64,000 bases of DNA from assembly GCF_014202645.1 (NCBI RefSeq), contig NZ_JACHHG010000001.1, positions 62,001 to 126,000 of the forward strand, given 5' to 3'. Source of the DNA: Deinobacterium chartae. GTDB lineage: Bacteria; Deinococcota; Deinococci; Deinococcales; Deinococcaceae. Below, one piece after another: positions 37,835-46,250 of this stretch. The notes under the pieces were generated by a model, which searched no databases, was not told the origin of the DNA, and worked only from the letters and a program-made list of their open reading frames with translations. Every line of letters starts with the position of its first letter. The first letter of the stretch is position 1. The translations under genes and the position numbers were made by a program.

Positions 37835-39067
37835 ATGCCCCCCAACCTGCTCGGCCTGCTGGGCATCCCGCTGCTGCTCGGCCTGGGCCTGCTGCTTTCC
37901 AACAATCGCCGCGCCGTGCGCTGGCGCACCGTCTTGCTCGCGTTCGCCCTGCAGCTTGCCTTCGCGGTGATCGTGCTGCGCTGGGAGACGGGGCGCAACG
38001 CCCTGAATGCCGCCTCGAGCGCGGTGCAGGCCATCATCGGTTTCGCTCAAAACGGCATCAACTTCCTGTTCGGGGGCCTCACGAGCGGCAGCCTCGAGGG
38101 CTTGGGAACCGTATTCGCGCTGCAGGTGCTGCCGATCATCATCTTCTTCTCGTCTTTGATCGCGGTGCTGTACTACCTGGGCATCATGCCCTTCATCGTG
38201 CGCTTGTTGGGCGGCGCGGTGGCGCGTCTGCTCGGGACCAGCCGCGGCGAGTCGCTCTCGGCGACCGCCAACGTCTTTGTGGGCCAGACCGAGGCGCCGC
38301 TGGTGATCCGGCCGTACATCGCGCGCCTGACCCGCTCGGAACTGTTCGCGGTGATGGTCGGCGGACTCGCGTCGGTGGCCGGCTCGGTGCTGGTCGGGTA
38401 CTCGCTGCTGGGCATCAACCTGAATTACCTGATCGCCGCGTCGTTCATGGCGGCCCCGGCGGGGCTAATGTTCGCCAAGCTGGTGATGCCCGAGACCGAG
38501 GAGCCGCAGGACTACAAAGCGGCCCTCGAGAAGGAGGATCCGGACCGCCCGGTCAACGTGATCGACGCGGCGGCGCGCGGGGCCGGAGACGGCTTGCGGC
38601 TGGCCCTCAACGTGGGGGCCATGCTGCTGGCTTTTATCGGCCTGATCGCGCTGCTCAACGGCATTCTGGGCTGGGTGAGCGGCCTGTTCGGCGGGGAAGG
38701 CCTGACCCTGCAGCAGCTTCTGGGCTACGCTTTTGCCCCGATTACCTTTGTGATGGGCGTGCCCTGGTCCGAGGCGGTGCAGGCGGGCAGTTACATCGGT
38801 CAGAAGCTGGTGACCAACGAGTTCGTGGCTTATGCGGATTTCTCGCAGACCCTGCGGAGCGGAGCGCTGTCCGAGCGCACCGAGGCGATCGTGACCTTTG
38901 CGCTGTGCGGCTTTGCCAACCTGTCCTCGCTGGCGATCTTGCTGGGCGGTCTGGGCGGCCTGGCCCCGCAGCGCCGTCCGGACATCGCGCGCGACGGGCT
39001 GCGGGCGATCGCGGCCGGCACGCTTGCCAACTTGATGAGCGGCACGCTCGCCGGCTTGCTGGTGTAG
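37835..39067 (+). CDS. Concentrative nucleoside transporter (NupC/CNT family)
   Basis: ATG 37835 follows CTAGGAGGATGC. The 410-residue protein has about ten hydrophobic segments. It carries the CNT signature [16 protein letters not shown] and conserved stretches such as [18 protein letters not shown] and [19 protein letters not shown]. It symports nucleosides into the cell with H+ or Na+. It stands next to purine and folate genes, consistent with salvage, although it is on the other strand from purH. A cytosine- or purine-preferring specificity cannot be inferred. Confidence 0.9.
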   Translation: MPPNLLGLLGIPLLLGLGLLLSNNRRAVRWRTVLLAFALQLAFAVIVLRWETGRNALNAASSAVQAIIGFAQNGINFLFGGLTSGSLEGLGTVFALQVLPIIIFFSSLIAVLYYLGIMPFIVRLLGGAVARLLGTSRGESLSATANVFVGQTEAPLVIRPYIARLTRSELFAVMVGGLASVAGSVLVGYSLLGINLNYLIAASFMAAPAGLMFAKLVMPETEEPQDYKAALEKEDPDRPVNVIDAAARGAGDGLRLALNVGAMLLAFIGLIALLNGILGWVSGLFGGEGLTLQQLLGYAFAPITFVMGVPWSEAVQAGSYIGQKLVTNEFVAYADFSQTLRSGALSERTEAIVTFALCGFANLSSLAILLGGLGGLAPQRRPDIARDGLRAIAAGTLANLMSGTLAGLLV

Positions 39068-39079
39068 GCCGGCGAGCGC

Positions 39080-39706
39080 TCAGGCGAGCCGCTCGCGGGT
39101 CAGGTGCAGGATTTCGCTTTCGAGGCGCGCGCCCTCCGCGAGCAGGCGGTCGCGTTCGGCCACAAATTCGGCTTTCAGGGCAGCGTCTTTGACGGCACCC
39201 AGGTTCACGTCGACGTTCAGCAGCGTGGCGCGCAGCGCTCCGCCCAGCAGCGCCGCTCCGGCCCCGGCGTCGCTCACCACGCTGGCGTGCGACCCGCGCG
39301 CCGCCTCGAGGCACCCTGCCAGGGCCGTGACGATGCGGCGGCCCGCCTCGAGCGGCGAGCGGGTCGCACCCTCGGCGGCGCGCGCCAGTGCCGCGCGCCG
39401 CACGGCTTTGTCCTCGTCGCTGGCCTTGGGCAGCCGCAGGGCGGCCATGTAGGTCTCGAACGCGGCCACGTCCGCGTCGGCGGCGGCCTCGAGGCCCGGA
39501 AGCTGGGCGGCGAGCAGGTCGCTTAAGGCCGCGACCTCGGGGGCGGCGTCCGCGCGTTTGCGGCTCACCTCGAGGGCCATCACGGCCAGCCCCAGGCCCA
39601 GGGCAGCCGAGACCGCCGCCACCGATCCGCCGCCCGGGGTGGGGTCCGCCGAGGCGGTGCGGGCCAGCAGCTCACGTACCGAAAGGTCCCACAGGCTACC
39701 GGTCAT
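39080..39706 (-). CDS. Cyclodeaminase/cyclohydrolase-like protein (FTCD C-terminal / FchA family)
   Basis: ATG 39706 lies inside the end of folD (11-bp overlap). The 208-residue helical protein has SADPTPGGGSVAAVSAALGLGLAVMALEVS, diagnostic of the formiminotransferase-cyclodeaminase C-terminal family, which also includes the methenyl-THF cyclohydrolase FchA. There is no formiminotransferase partner, no histidine-degradation gene nearby, and it follows folD and purH. A cyclohydrolase role (5,10-methenyl-THF to 10-formyl-THF) is therefore the best inference. Confidence 0.8.
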   Translation of the reverse strand: MTGSLWDLSVRELLARTASADPTPGGGSVAAVSAALGLGLAVMALEVSRKRADAAPEVAALSDLLAAQLPGLEAAADADVAAFETYMAALRLPKASDEDKAVRRAALARAAEGATRSPLEAGRRIVTALAGCLEAARGSHASVVSDAGAGAALLGGALRATLLNVDVNLGAVKDAALKAEFVAERDRLLAEGARLESEILHLTRERLA

Positions 39707-40532
39707 GCACGTTCTCCCCGCGCTGCAGGCGCAGCGCACGCACGAAGTTGCGGAATACCAGCACCGAGGTCACCGGCCCCACCCCGCCCGGAACCGGGGT
39801 GTAGGCGGCGAGCCTGGGGTAGACGGCCGGGTTCACGTCGCCGCACACCCCGCCCTCGTTCACGTTGATGCCCGCGTCGATCACGATCTGACCGTCGTGA
39901 AGCTGGTCCGGTCCGAGCAGGGCCGCGCGGCCCACCGCCACGAACACGAAGCGGCATCCCTCGAGGGCGGCGCGCACGTCGCGCGTGCCCTCGGTGACCA
40001 CCGTAACGGTGGCCCCGTGGTTGATCAGCATGTGAATCAGTGGGCGTCCGACCGTGCGCCCGGGGCCGACCACCGCGACCCGCTCGCCGCGCAGCTCGCC
40101 CTGGGTGGCGGCCAGCAGCAGGCAGGCCTGCGGCGTGGGCGCCAGCAGGGCCTCGGACTCGCGGCCTGCTGCGATCAGGCCCAGGTTGCCGGGAGTCAGG
40201 CCCTCCACGTCTTTTTCCGGGCAGATGCGCCGCAGGGCGCGGTCCGGATCCAGGCCCCTGGAAAGCGGAAACTCCAGCATCACCCCGTGCACCTCGGGGT
40301 CCCGGGAAAGCCCGTCCAGGGTCGCCTCGAGGTGCGACTGGCTGGCTCCGCTGCCCAGGTCCACCACGGTGAACTCGAGGCCGAGGGCCTCGGCGGTCTT
40401 GGCCTTGGAGGAGACGTACACCCGGGTGGCCGGGTCGTCCGAGGCGACCACCACGCTCATGCGCGGGCGCACGCCGGCCTCGCGCAGCGCCCGCACCTCG
40501 GCCCGCACCTCGGCGCGCAGCCTCGAGGCCAA
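39696..40532 (-). CDS. folD: Methylenetetrahydrofolate dehydrogenase (FolD-like), divergent active site
   Basis: The listed start is TTG 40532, giving 278 residues. The family N-terminus (ALISGKALASRL) continues in frame 17 codons upstream, to a possible ATT start at 40583, so the true start is uncertain. It has YVSSKAKTAEALG with the catalytic Lys, VGPGRTVGRPL for NAD(P) binding, and CGDVNPAVY and TPVPGGVGPVTS at the end. In most FolD proteins the segment LVQLPLP supplies an active-site Gln. Here it is MLEFPLS with Glu, and PEKDVDG is PEKDVEG. The cyclohydrolase half may be weak, which fits the cyclohydrolase-like neighbour. It overlaps or abuts purH. Confidence 0.88.
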   Translation of the reverse strand: MASRLRAEVRAEVRALREAGVRPRMSVVVASDDPATRVYVSSKAKTAEALGLEFTVVDLGSGASQSHLEATLDGLSRDPEVHGVMLEFPLSRGLDPDRALRRICPEKDVEGLTPGNLGLIAAGRESEALLAPTPQACLLLAATQGELRGERVAVVGPGRTVGRPLIHMLINHGATVTVVTEGTRDVRAALEGCRFVFVAVGRAALLGPDQLHDGQIVIDAGINVNEGGVCGDVNPAVYPRLAAYTPVPGGVGPVTSVLVFRNFVRALRLQRGENVHDR

Positions 40533-40569
40533 GGCCTTGCCCGAGATGAGGGCCGGGGTGGCCGGGTGA

Positions 40570-42072
40570 TCAGTGGCGGAAATGGCGCACCCCGGTAAAG
40601 ATCATGGTGAGGCCCAGTTCGTCGGCGGCGCGGATCGAGTCTTCGTCGCGCAGCGAGCCGCCCGGCTGGATCAGCGCGGTGATGCCCGCGGCGGCGGCGG
40701 TGCGCACCACGTCGTCGAAGGGGAAAAAGGCGTCCGAGGCCAGGGCGGAGCCGTGTGCGCGCTCGCCGGCGTGCTCGATGGCCTGCTGGGTGGCCCAGAT
40801 GCGGTTGACCTGACCGACTCCGATGCCGGTGGTGGCTCCGCCTTTGGCCAGCGCGATGGCGTTGCTCTTGACGTGCTTGACCACACGCCACGCGAACAGC
40901 AGGTCCTGCCACTCCTGCTCGGTGGGGGCGCGCTGGGTCACAATGCGGCGCTCGATGCCCTCGACGCCGAGCGTGTCGGCCTGCTGGACCACGAAGCCGC
41001 CGCCGATGCGCCGGTAGTCCAGCGCCGGGCGCGGGGCCTGCGCGGTGCGCAGCAGGCGCAGGTTCTTCTTCTTGCCCAGCACCGCCAGCGCTGCCTCCGA
41101 GTAGGCGGGGGCCAAGATCACCTCGAGGAACACGTCCTTGATGGCGAGCGCGGTCGCCTCGTCGAGCTCGCGGTTAAAGGCCACGATGCCGCCGAAGATC
41201 GAGACCGGGTCGGCCGCGTAGGCGCGGGTCCAGGCCTCCTCGAGGCTGGACCCGGTGCCGACCGCGCAGGGATTGGCGTGCTTGACGCCCACGCAGGTGG
41301 GGGCCTCGAACTCGAGGCACAGGTTCCAGGCGGCGTCGGCGTCGGTGTAGTTGTTGAAGCTCATGGCCTTGCCCTGCAGCACCTCGGCGTCGAGGACCGC
41401 GCCCCGGCTGCTGCCCTCGCGGTAAAGGGCGGCCTGCTGGTGCGGGTTCTCGCCGTAGCGCAGGCTCTGGACGCGCACCAGCTCGAGGGTGCGCTCGGCG
41501 GGCAGTTCGGCGGGCTCGCCCAGGTAGGCGGTGATGGCCGCGTCGTAGGCGGCGGTGTGGCCGAAAGCCTTGGCGGCGAGCCGCTGGCGGAAGGCGCGGT
41601 CATCGCTGCCCAGCCGCTCGAGCACCGCGTCGTAGTCGGCCGGGTCGACCACCACGGTGACCGAGGCGAAGTTCTTGGCCGCTCCGCGGATCATGGAGGG
41701 CCCGCCGATGTCGATGTTCTCCACCGCGTCCTCGAGGGTGACATCGGCCTTGGCCACGGTCTGGCGGAACGGGTAGAGGTTGACGACCACCAAGTCGATG
41801 GGCGTGATGCCCTGCGCGGCCAGCTCGGCGAGGTGGGCCTCGCTGCGCTGGGCCAGGATGCCGCCGTGCACGGCGGGGTGCAGGGTCTTGACCCGCCCGC
41901 CCAGGATCTCGGGAAAGCCGGTGATCTCGCTGACGTAGCGCACGGCCACTCCGGCTTCACGGAGGGTCTTGAAGGTGCCGCCGGTCGAGATGATCTCCAC
42001 GCCCCTGGCCTCGAGGCCCCGGGCGAACTCGACCAGACCGGTCTTGTCGGATACGGACAGAATGGCGCGCAT
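40570..42072 (-). CDS. purH: Bifunctional AICAR formyltransferase/IMP cyclohydrolase
   Basis: ATG 42072 is preceded by TTGGAGGAGAC. The 500-residue protein has the N-terminal MGS-like IMP cyclohydrolase domain (MRAILSVSDKTGLVEFARGL, STGGTFKTL, GGRVKTLHP). The AICAR transformylase domain follows (KHANPCAVG, KSNAIALAK and the final GITALIQPGGSLRDEDSI). It performs the last two steps of IMP synthesis and consumes 10-formyl-THF. It is controlled by a ZTP riboswitch and followed by the two folate genes that can make its cofactor. Confidence 0.96.
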   Translation of the reverse strand: MRAILSVSDKTGLVEFARGLEARGVEIISTGGTFKTLREAGVAVRYVSEITGFPEILGGRVKTLHPAVHGGILAQRSEAHLAELAAQGITPIDLVVVNLYPFRQTVAKADVTLEDAVENIDIGGPSMIRGAAKNFASVTVVVDPADYDAVLERLGSDDRAFRQRLAAKAFGHTAAYDAAITAYLGEPAELPAERTLELVRVQSLRYGENPHQQAALYREGSSRGAVLDAEVLQGKAMSFNNYTDADAAWNLCLEFEAPTCVGVKHANPCAVGTGSSLEEAWTRAYAADPVSIFGGIVAFNRELDEATALAIKDVFLEVILAPAYSEAALAVLGKKKNLRLLRTAQAPRPALDYRRIGGGFVVQQADTLGVEGIERRIVTQRAPTEQEWQDLLFAWRVVKHVKSNAIALAKGGATTGIGVGQVNRIWATQQAIEHAGERAHGSALASDAFFPFDDVVRTAAAAGITALIQPGGSLRDEDSIRAADELGLTMIFTGVRHFRH

Positions 42073-42085
42073 GTCTCCTCCAAAG

Positions 42086-42193
42086 AAAAACGGAGACGAC
42101 AGAGGTCGTCCCCGGCCCAGGCGAGCGGCGCTAGTATGTCCCGCGGCTCCACCGTGGTTTCCCACGTCTCCTCGCCAGTCACCGCGGGCGGGT
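42086..42193 (-). promoter_or_regulatory. ZTP (pfl) riboswitch with terminator upstream of purH
   Basis: On the minus strand the leader contains CCCGCGG pairing with CCGCGGG around the conserved GTGACTGGCG, a GTGG-GAAA-CCAC hairpin, and CCGCTCGCCTGGGC, whose CGCC can pair with GGCG of CTGGCG. This is the ZTP/ZMP riboswitch fold with its pseudoknot. Next comes a terminator (42105-42113 with 42092-42100) and a five-T run (42086-42090). ZMP or ZTP accumulates when 10-formyl-THF is short, and should relieve termination. Confidence 0.88.
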
Positions 42194-42199
42194 CGGTTC

Positions 42200-42228
42200 A
42201 GTATAGCCCGACGTGCGCTTGCGGTGAA
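42200..42228 (-). promoter_or_regulatory. purH promoter
   Basis: On the minus strand TTCACC (42228-42223, 4 of 6 matches) is followed after 17 bp by TATACT (42205-42200). The start would be near 42193, just before the riboswitch. Confidence 0.55.
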
Positions 42229-42241
42229 GCCCTCACCCCCC

Positions 42242-42262
42242 TGTTCTGTTGTAGACAGAACA
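42242..42262. promoter_or_regulatory. Perfect 8-5-8 palindrome upstream of the SWIM-MoxR-VWA operon
   Basis: TGTTCTGT (42242-42249) and ACAGAACA (42255-42262) are exact inverted repeats with a 5-bp centre. A TAAGGT box at 42266-42271 is 9 nt before the operon's ATG, with the palindrome at the -35 position. The arrangement suggests control by a dimeric regulator; the sequence is not the CRP, LexA or DdrO/RDRM consensus as I know them. Confidence 0.6.
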
Positions 42263-42280
42263 TGCTAAGGTGTTCATGAA

Positions 42281-43594
42281 ATGGAATCCACACTTCTAAC
42301 CTGGACGCCCGACGCCATCTTGGCGTTGGCGCCCGATCCGGCCTCGGCCAAGGCGGGACGGGGACTGGCCGGCTCCAGCAAATGGCGTAACACCGGATAC
42401 CGCGACAGCGTGGCTTGGGGAGAGTGCCAGGGGAGCGGCGCGGAAGCCTACCGCACCGCCGTGGACTTCCAGAGCGCCGCTCCCGCCTACAAGTGCTCCT
42501 GCCCCAGCCGCAAGATCCCCTGCAAGCACGCGCTGGGCCTGATGCTGATGCTGGGCAGCCTCGAGGTCGGCACGCCTCCCGAGTGGGCGCAGGCGTGGCT
42601 CAACGGCCGCGCGGCGCGAGCCGCCCCCCGTGACCCTGCCAGGGCCCCGGACCCCGAGGCACGGGCCAAGCGCATGGCCGCCCGCGAACGCAAGGTCACG
42701 CAGGGCCTCGAGGACCTCGCGCTGTGGCTCGAGGACCTGGTGCGCGGCGGTCTGGCCGCGGCACAGTCCCGGCCCGCCTCGAGCTGGGAGGAGCGGGCCG
42801 CGCGGCTGATAGATGCTCAGGCACCCGGCGCCGCGCGGCTGGTGCGCGCCCTGGGCGAGGCGGCCGTCAGCGGCGAGGGCTGGCAGGCCCGGCAACTCGA
42901 CCTGCTGGGCCGCCTGTACCTGCTGAGCGCGGGGTATCCGCGTCAGGAGACCCTGGATCCCGCGCTGCGCGCCGCGCTGCGCGCCGCCGTCGGCTGGACC
43001 CAGGACGCCGACGAGGTGCGGGCTGTGCCGGGCCTGCGCGACCGCTGGCAGGTCCAGGGCGTGCGCAGCGAATTCGACGAGAACCTGAGCGTGCGCCGCA
43101 CCTGGCTGCGTGGCGCACGGGGCCATGACGCCCTGATCCTCGAGTTCGCGCACCCGAGTCAGCCGCTGCCCCCTGCGCTTCCGCTGGGTAGCGCCTTCGA
43201 TGCCGAGCTGCACTTTTTCCCCGGCGCTTTTCCGCGTGCGCTGCGACCGGACCCGGCCTCCTTTGAGTTCGCCCCCGCCCTGCTGGGCCACGCGGAGGTG
43301 GAACGGGCCCTCGAGACCTACGCCGCCGCGCTGGCGCGCAACCCCTGGCTCGAGACCCTGGCGCTGTCCCTGACTGCGGCGGTTCCAGTCGGGACCGCTG
43401 AACGGCCGCTGCTGGCTGATCTGCGCGGACAGGCCCTGCCGCTGCATCCCCTGCACGCCGACTTCGAGCGTCTGCGCGCCTTGGGCGGCGGACAGCCGCT
43501 CGAGGTGTGCGGTGAGTGGGACGGCCAGCTCTTCGTGCCGCTCGCCGCCCGTGCCGAGGAAGGCTGGGTCCCGCTGGGCCGGAGCCGCGCGTGA
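42281..43594 (+). CDS. SWIM zinc-finger protein, first gene of the MoxR-VWA operon
   Basis: This 437-residue protein has a SWIM finger at residues 72-83 (CSC-x6-CKH: C72, C74, C81, H83). This motif binds zinc and often DNA or proteins. N-terminal to it lies RGLAGSSKWRNTGYRDSVAWGECQGSG. The large C-terminal half is alpha/beta-mixed with no motif I recognise. The start ATG lies 9 nt after a TAAGGT box, without an SD. It overlaps the next gene by 4 bp. It recalls E. coli YehQ, in the yeh locus. Its role is unknown; it may recruit the ATPase to a substrate or nucleic acid. Confidence 0.8.
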   Translation: MESTLLTWTPDAILALAPDPASAKAGRGLAGSSKWRNTGYRDSVAWGECQGSGAEAYRTAVDFQSAAPAYKCSCPSRKIPCKHALGLMLMLGSLEVGTPPEWAQAWLNGRAARAAPRDPARAPDPEARAKRMAARERKVTQGLEDLALWLEDLVRGGLAAAQSRPASSWEERAARLIDAQAPGAARLVRALGEAAVSGEGWQARQLDLLGRLYLLSAGYPRQETLDPALRAALRAAVGWTQDADEVRAVPGLRDRWQVQGVRSEFDENLSVRRTWLRGARGHDALILEFAHPSQPLPPALPLGSAFDAELHFFPGAFPRALRPDPASFEFAPALLGHAEVERALETYAAALARNPWLETLALSLTAAVPVGTAERPLLADLRGQALPLHPLHADFERLRALGGGQPLEVCGEWDGQLFVPLAARAEEGWVPLGRSRA

Positions 43595-45144
43595 GCGGGG
43601 CAAGCACCTGGGAAGCCCTGCTGGCCCGCGCCCTGGTCGGTACCGATCGGGCCCCCGCCAGTGATCTGGATGCGGTTGGTGAACTGGGAGACGCCCTCAG
43701 AGCGGCCTCTGACCGGGGAGGCTCCGCCGCCCTGCTGGCCCACGCAGCCCTGCTCGCTCCCTACCGCCGGGCAGGATTCGTGCCCCTGAGCGTTTCGTCC
43801 CTGCCCGAACCGGCCGCTCCCGAGACGCGCCCGCTCGTGCCCCTGCCCACTCGGGTGCGGCTGCGCGAGATGCTCGAGGGCGAACGCGGCCGCCTGCTGC
43901 CCGAACTGATCTCGGCAGCGGCGGCCCGGGGCCTGCGGCTGCCGGCCTCGCTGCTGCCCGAGCTGCTGGCGCGCCCGGATCTGCGCACCCTGCCCGAGCT
44001 GAGCGCTGCTGCGGGCGCGCGCGGTGCCTGGCTCGCCGCCGACCTCGTGCAGGGCGAGACCCTCGAGGACGGCGAACTGCTCTCGCGCTGGGAGCACGGC
44101 GACCTTGCGCTCCGCACCCGCACCCTGAGCGAACTGCGCCGCCGTGACCCGGGGCGTGCCCGTGAACTGCTCGAGGCCGACTGGGCAGGCGAACCTGCGG
44201 CTAACCGTGCCGAACTGCTTGGGGTGCTGCGCGAGGGGCTGGGCCCCGAGGACGAGGCCTTTCTCGAGGCGGCCCTGGCCGACCGGGGCAAGACGGTGCG
44301 TCAGGGCGCAGCGCAGCTTCTTGCGGCGCTGCCCGGATCGGCCCTGATCGAGCGCCACTGGGCCCGTGCCCGCGAGTGGGTGGTGTTCGTGCGCAAGCCG
44401 CCCTCGGCCCTCGAGCGCGCCCGGGCCCTCGCCCGAGGCCGAGATCCGCTTCCCCGGCTCGAGGTCACCCCGCCTGGCACCTGTGACGCCGACATGCAGC
44501 GCGACGGGGTGCTCCCCAAACCTCCCAGCGGGCGCGGCGAGCGCGCGTGGTGGCTCGAGCAGACCCTGGCGTTCATCCCGCCGGACCGCTGGACCCGGGA
44601 CTCAGGCCTCGATCCCGCCGAACTGGTCGCGCTGTTCGCTCAGGAGAAGGAGTGGCGCGCTCCGCTGCTCGAGGGGCTCGCCCTAGCCGCCCGCCGGAGT
44701 GAGAACCCCGCCTGGGCTGCGCTTCTCCTGGAAGCTCCCGAGATCAGTGCCCCGACCCGCCGCGCCCTGGCCGCCGCGCTGCCGCCTGACGACCTCGAGG
44801 CGGCCCTGCTGAGCAGCCTGAACGACAAAGATGCCCTCGAGGAGGGCAGCCGGTCGCTGCTGCTGCTCGATGCGCTGCGTGTTCCGTTGCGCGAGGCAAC
44901 CGCCCGTGCGGTGCTCGAGGGCCTCGCGCGCCGCATCTCACGCGGCCGTAACCGCAACGCCTGGTCCGAGGTCTGGAACTGGACCGAACGCCTGGGCGAC
45001 CTTGCCCTGCGCTGTCCTCCCGCCGCCGCAGAGGGCATCTCCTGGCCCGAACACCTGAACGTGTGGTCCCAGTGGGAACGCCCCATCGCCATCTTTTCAG
45101 AAACCCTGCGCTACCGCAGGGCCATGCTCGAGGAGCTCGTATGA
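43591..45144 (+). CDS. Alpha-solenoid protein (DUF5691-like) of the MoxR-VWA operon
   Basis: GTG 43591 overlaps the SWIM stop (GTGA). The 517-residue protein is rich in Leu/Ala/Arg helices with HEAT-like units, for example LRTRTLSELRRRDPGRARELL followed by repeated helical pairs. It has no catalytic motif. Its position and pattern match the family I know as DUF5691, which travels with SWIM and MoxR genes. It probably acts as a scaffold or adaptor. Its last codons (ATGA) overlap the MoxR start, so all three first genes are translationally coupled. Confidence 0.65.
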   Translation: MSGASTWEALLARALVGTDRAPASDLDAVGELGDALRAASDRGGSAALLAHAALLAPYRRAGFVPLSVSSLPEPAAPETRPLVPLPTRVRLREMLEGERGRLLPELISAAAARGLRLPASLLPELLARPDLRTLPELSAAAGARGAWLAADLVQGETLEDGELLSRWEHGDLALRTRTLSELRRRDPGRARELLEADWAGEPAANRAELLGVLREGLGPEDEAFLEAALADRGKTVRQGAAQLLAALPGSALIERHWARAREWVVFVRKPPSALERARALARGRDPLPRLEVTPPGTCDADMQRDGVLPKPPSGRGERAWWLEQTLAFIPPDRWTRDSGLDPAELVALFAQEKEWRAPLLEGLALAARRSENPAWAALLLEAPEISAPTRRALAAALPPDDLEAALLSSLNDKDALEEGSRSLLLLDALRVPLREATARAVLEGLARRISRGRNRNAWSEVWNWTERLGDLALRCPPAAAEGISWPEHLNVWSQWERPIAIFSETLRYRRAMLEELV

Positions 45145-46223
45145 CCACCGCCGTTTTACGCCAGCACGCCGAAACCGAGTACGCCCACGAACTCGCCGCC
45201 CTCGCCCGCTTTGACGAGCGTCCGCGTCCGCCCGGCTGGCGGCTCTCGCCGCAGGCGGTCGTGACCTACCTGATGGGCGGCACCCTCGAGGACGGTACCG
45301 AGATCACGCCGAAGTACATCGGAGAGCGTCGCCTGATGGAGGTTGCGGTGGTGACCCTCGCCACCGACCGCGCCCTGCTGCTGCTGGGCGTGCCCGGAAC
45401 GGCCAAGAGCTGGGTGTCCGAGCACCTCGCTGCCGCCATCAGCGGCGACTCGACCCTGCTGGTGCAGGGTACGGCCGGAACCGCCGAGGAAGCGATCCGC
45501 TACGGCTGGAACTACGCCCGCTTGCTCAGCGAGGGGCCCTCGCGGGCCGCGCTGGTCGAGAGCCCGATTCTGCGGGCGATGAACGAGGGCCGCATCGCCC
45601 GCCTCGAGGAGCTGACCCGCGTTCCCAGCGACGTGCAAGATACCCTGATCACGCTGCTCTCCGAAAAGACCCTGCCGATTCCGGAGCTGAACGAGGAGGT
45701 GCAGGCGGTGCGCGGTTTTAACCTGATCGCCACCGCCAACAACCGCGACCGGGGCGTCAACGAGCTCTCCAGCGCCTTGAAGCGCCGGTTCAACACCGTG
45801 GTGCTGCCGGTCCCCGACTCGCTCGAGCGCGAGGTGGAGATCGTGCTGACCCGCGTGGAGAAGCTGGGCCGGGCGCTCGAGATTCCCGCACGCCCCCCGG
45901 CCCTCGAGGAGGTGCGGCGCATCGTGACCGTGTTCCGCGAACTGCGCGCGGGCCTCACCGAGGATGGACGTTCGAAACTCAAGAGCCCCAGCGGCACCCT
46001 GTCCACCGCCGAGGCGATCTCGGTGGTCAGTCACGGCCTGGCCCTGGCCGCTCACTTCGGTGACGGCGAGCTGCACGCCGCAGACGTGGCCGCCAGCCTT
46101 GCGGGCGCGGTCGTCAAGGACCCGGTGCAAGACCGCGTGGTGTGGCTCGAGTACCTCGAGACCGTGGTCAAGGAGCGTGACGGCTGGCGCGACCTGTACC
46201 GGGCCTGCCGCGAGGTGAGCTGA
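45141..46223 (+). CDS. MoxR-type AAA+ ATPase
   Basis: The ATG overlaps the previous stop (ATGA). The 360-residue AAA+ protein has Walker A GVPGTAKS (83-90). A Walker B-like RIARLEELTR (151-160) has Glu in place of the usual Asp. Sensor 1 is LIATANNRD, and the arginine-finger region is SALKRRF (211-217). MoxR ATPases work with VWA partners as chaperones that remodel or load metals into other complexes. The VWA partner is encoded two genes downstream, so this is likely the motor of the system. It resembles E. coli YehL. Confidence 0.88.
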   Translation: MTTAVLRQHAETEYAHELAALARFDERPRPPGWRLSPQAVVTYLMGGTLEDGTEITPKYIGERRLMEVAVVTLATDRALLLLGVPGTAKSWVSEHLAAAISGDSTLLVQGTAGTAEEAIRYGWNYARLLSEGPSRAALVESPILRAMNEGRIARLEELTRVPSDVQDTLITLLSEKTLPIPELNEEVQAVRGFNLIATANNRDRGVNELSSALKRRFNTVVLPVPDSLEREVEIVLTRVEKLGRALEIPARPPALEEVRRIVTVFRELRAGLTEDGRSKLKSPSGTLSTAEAISVVSHGLALAAHFGDGELHAADVAASLAGAVVKDPVQDRVVWLEYLETVVKERDGWRDLYRACREVS

Positions 46224-46250
46224 TGCGCGCCCTGGGGACGGAGAGGACGC

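Noticed and set aside
37654-39192. Plus-strand ORF of 512 codons overlapping the nucleoside transporter
   Set aside because: It is out of frame with the conserved CNT signature and Arg-rich without motif.
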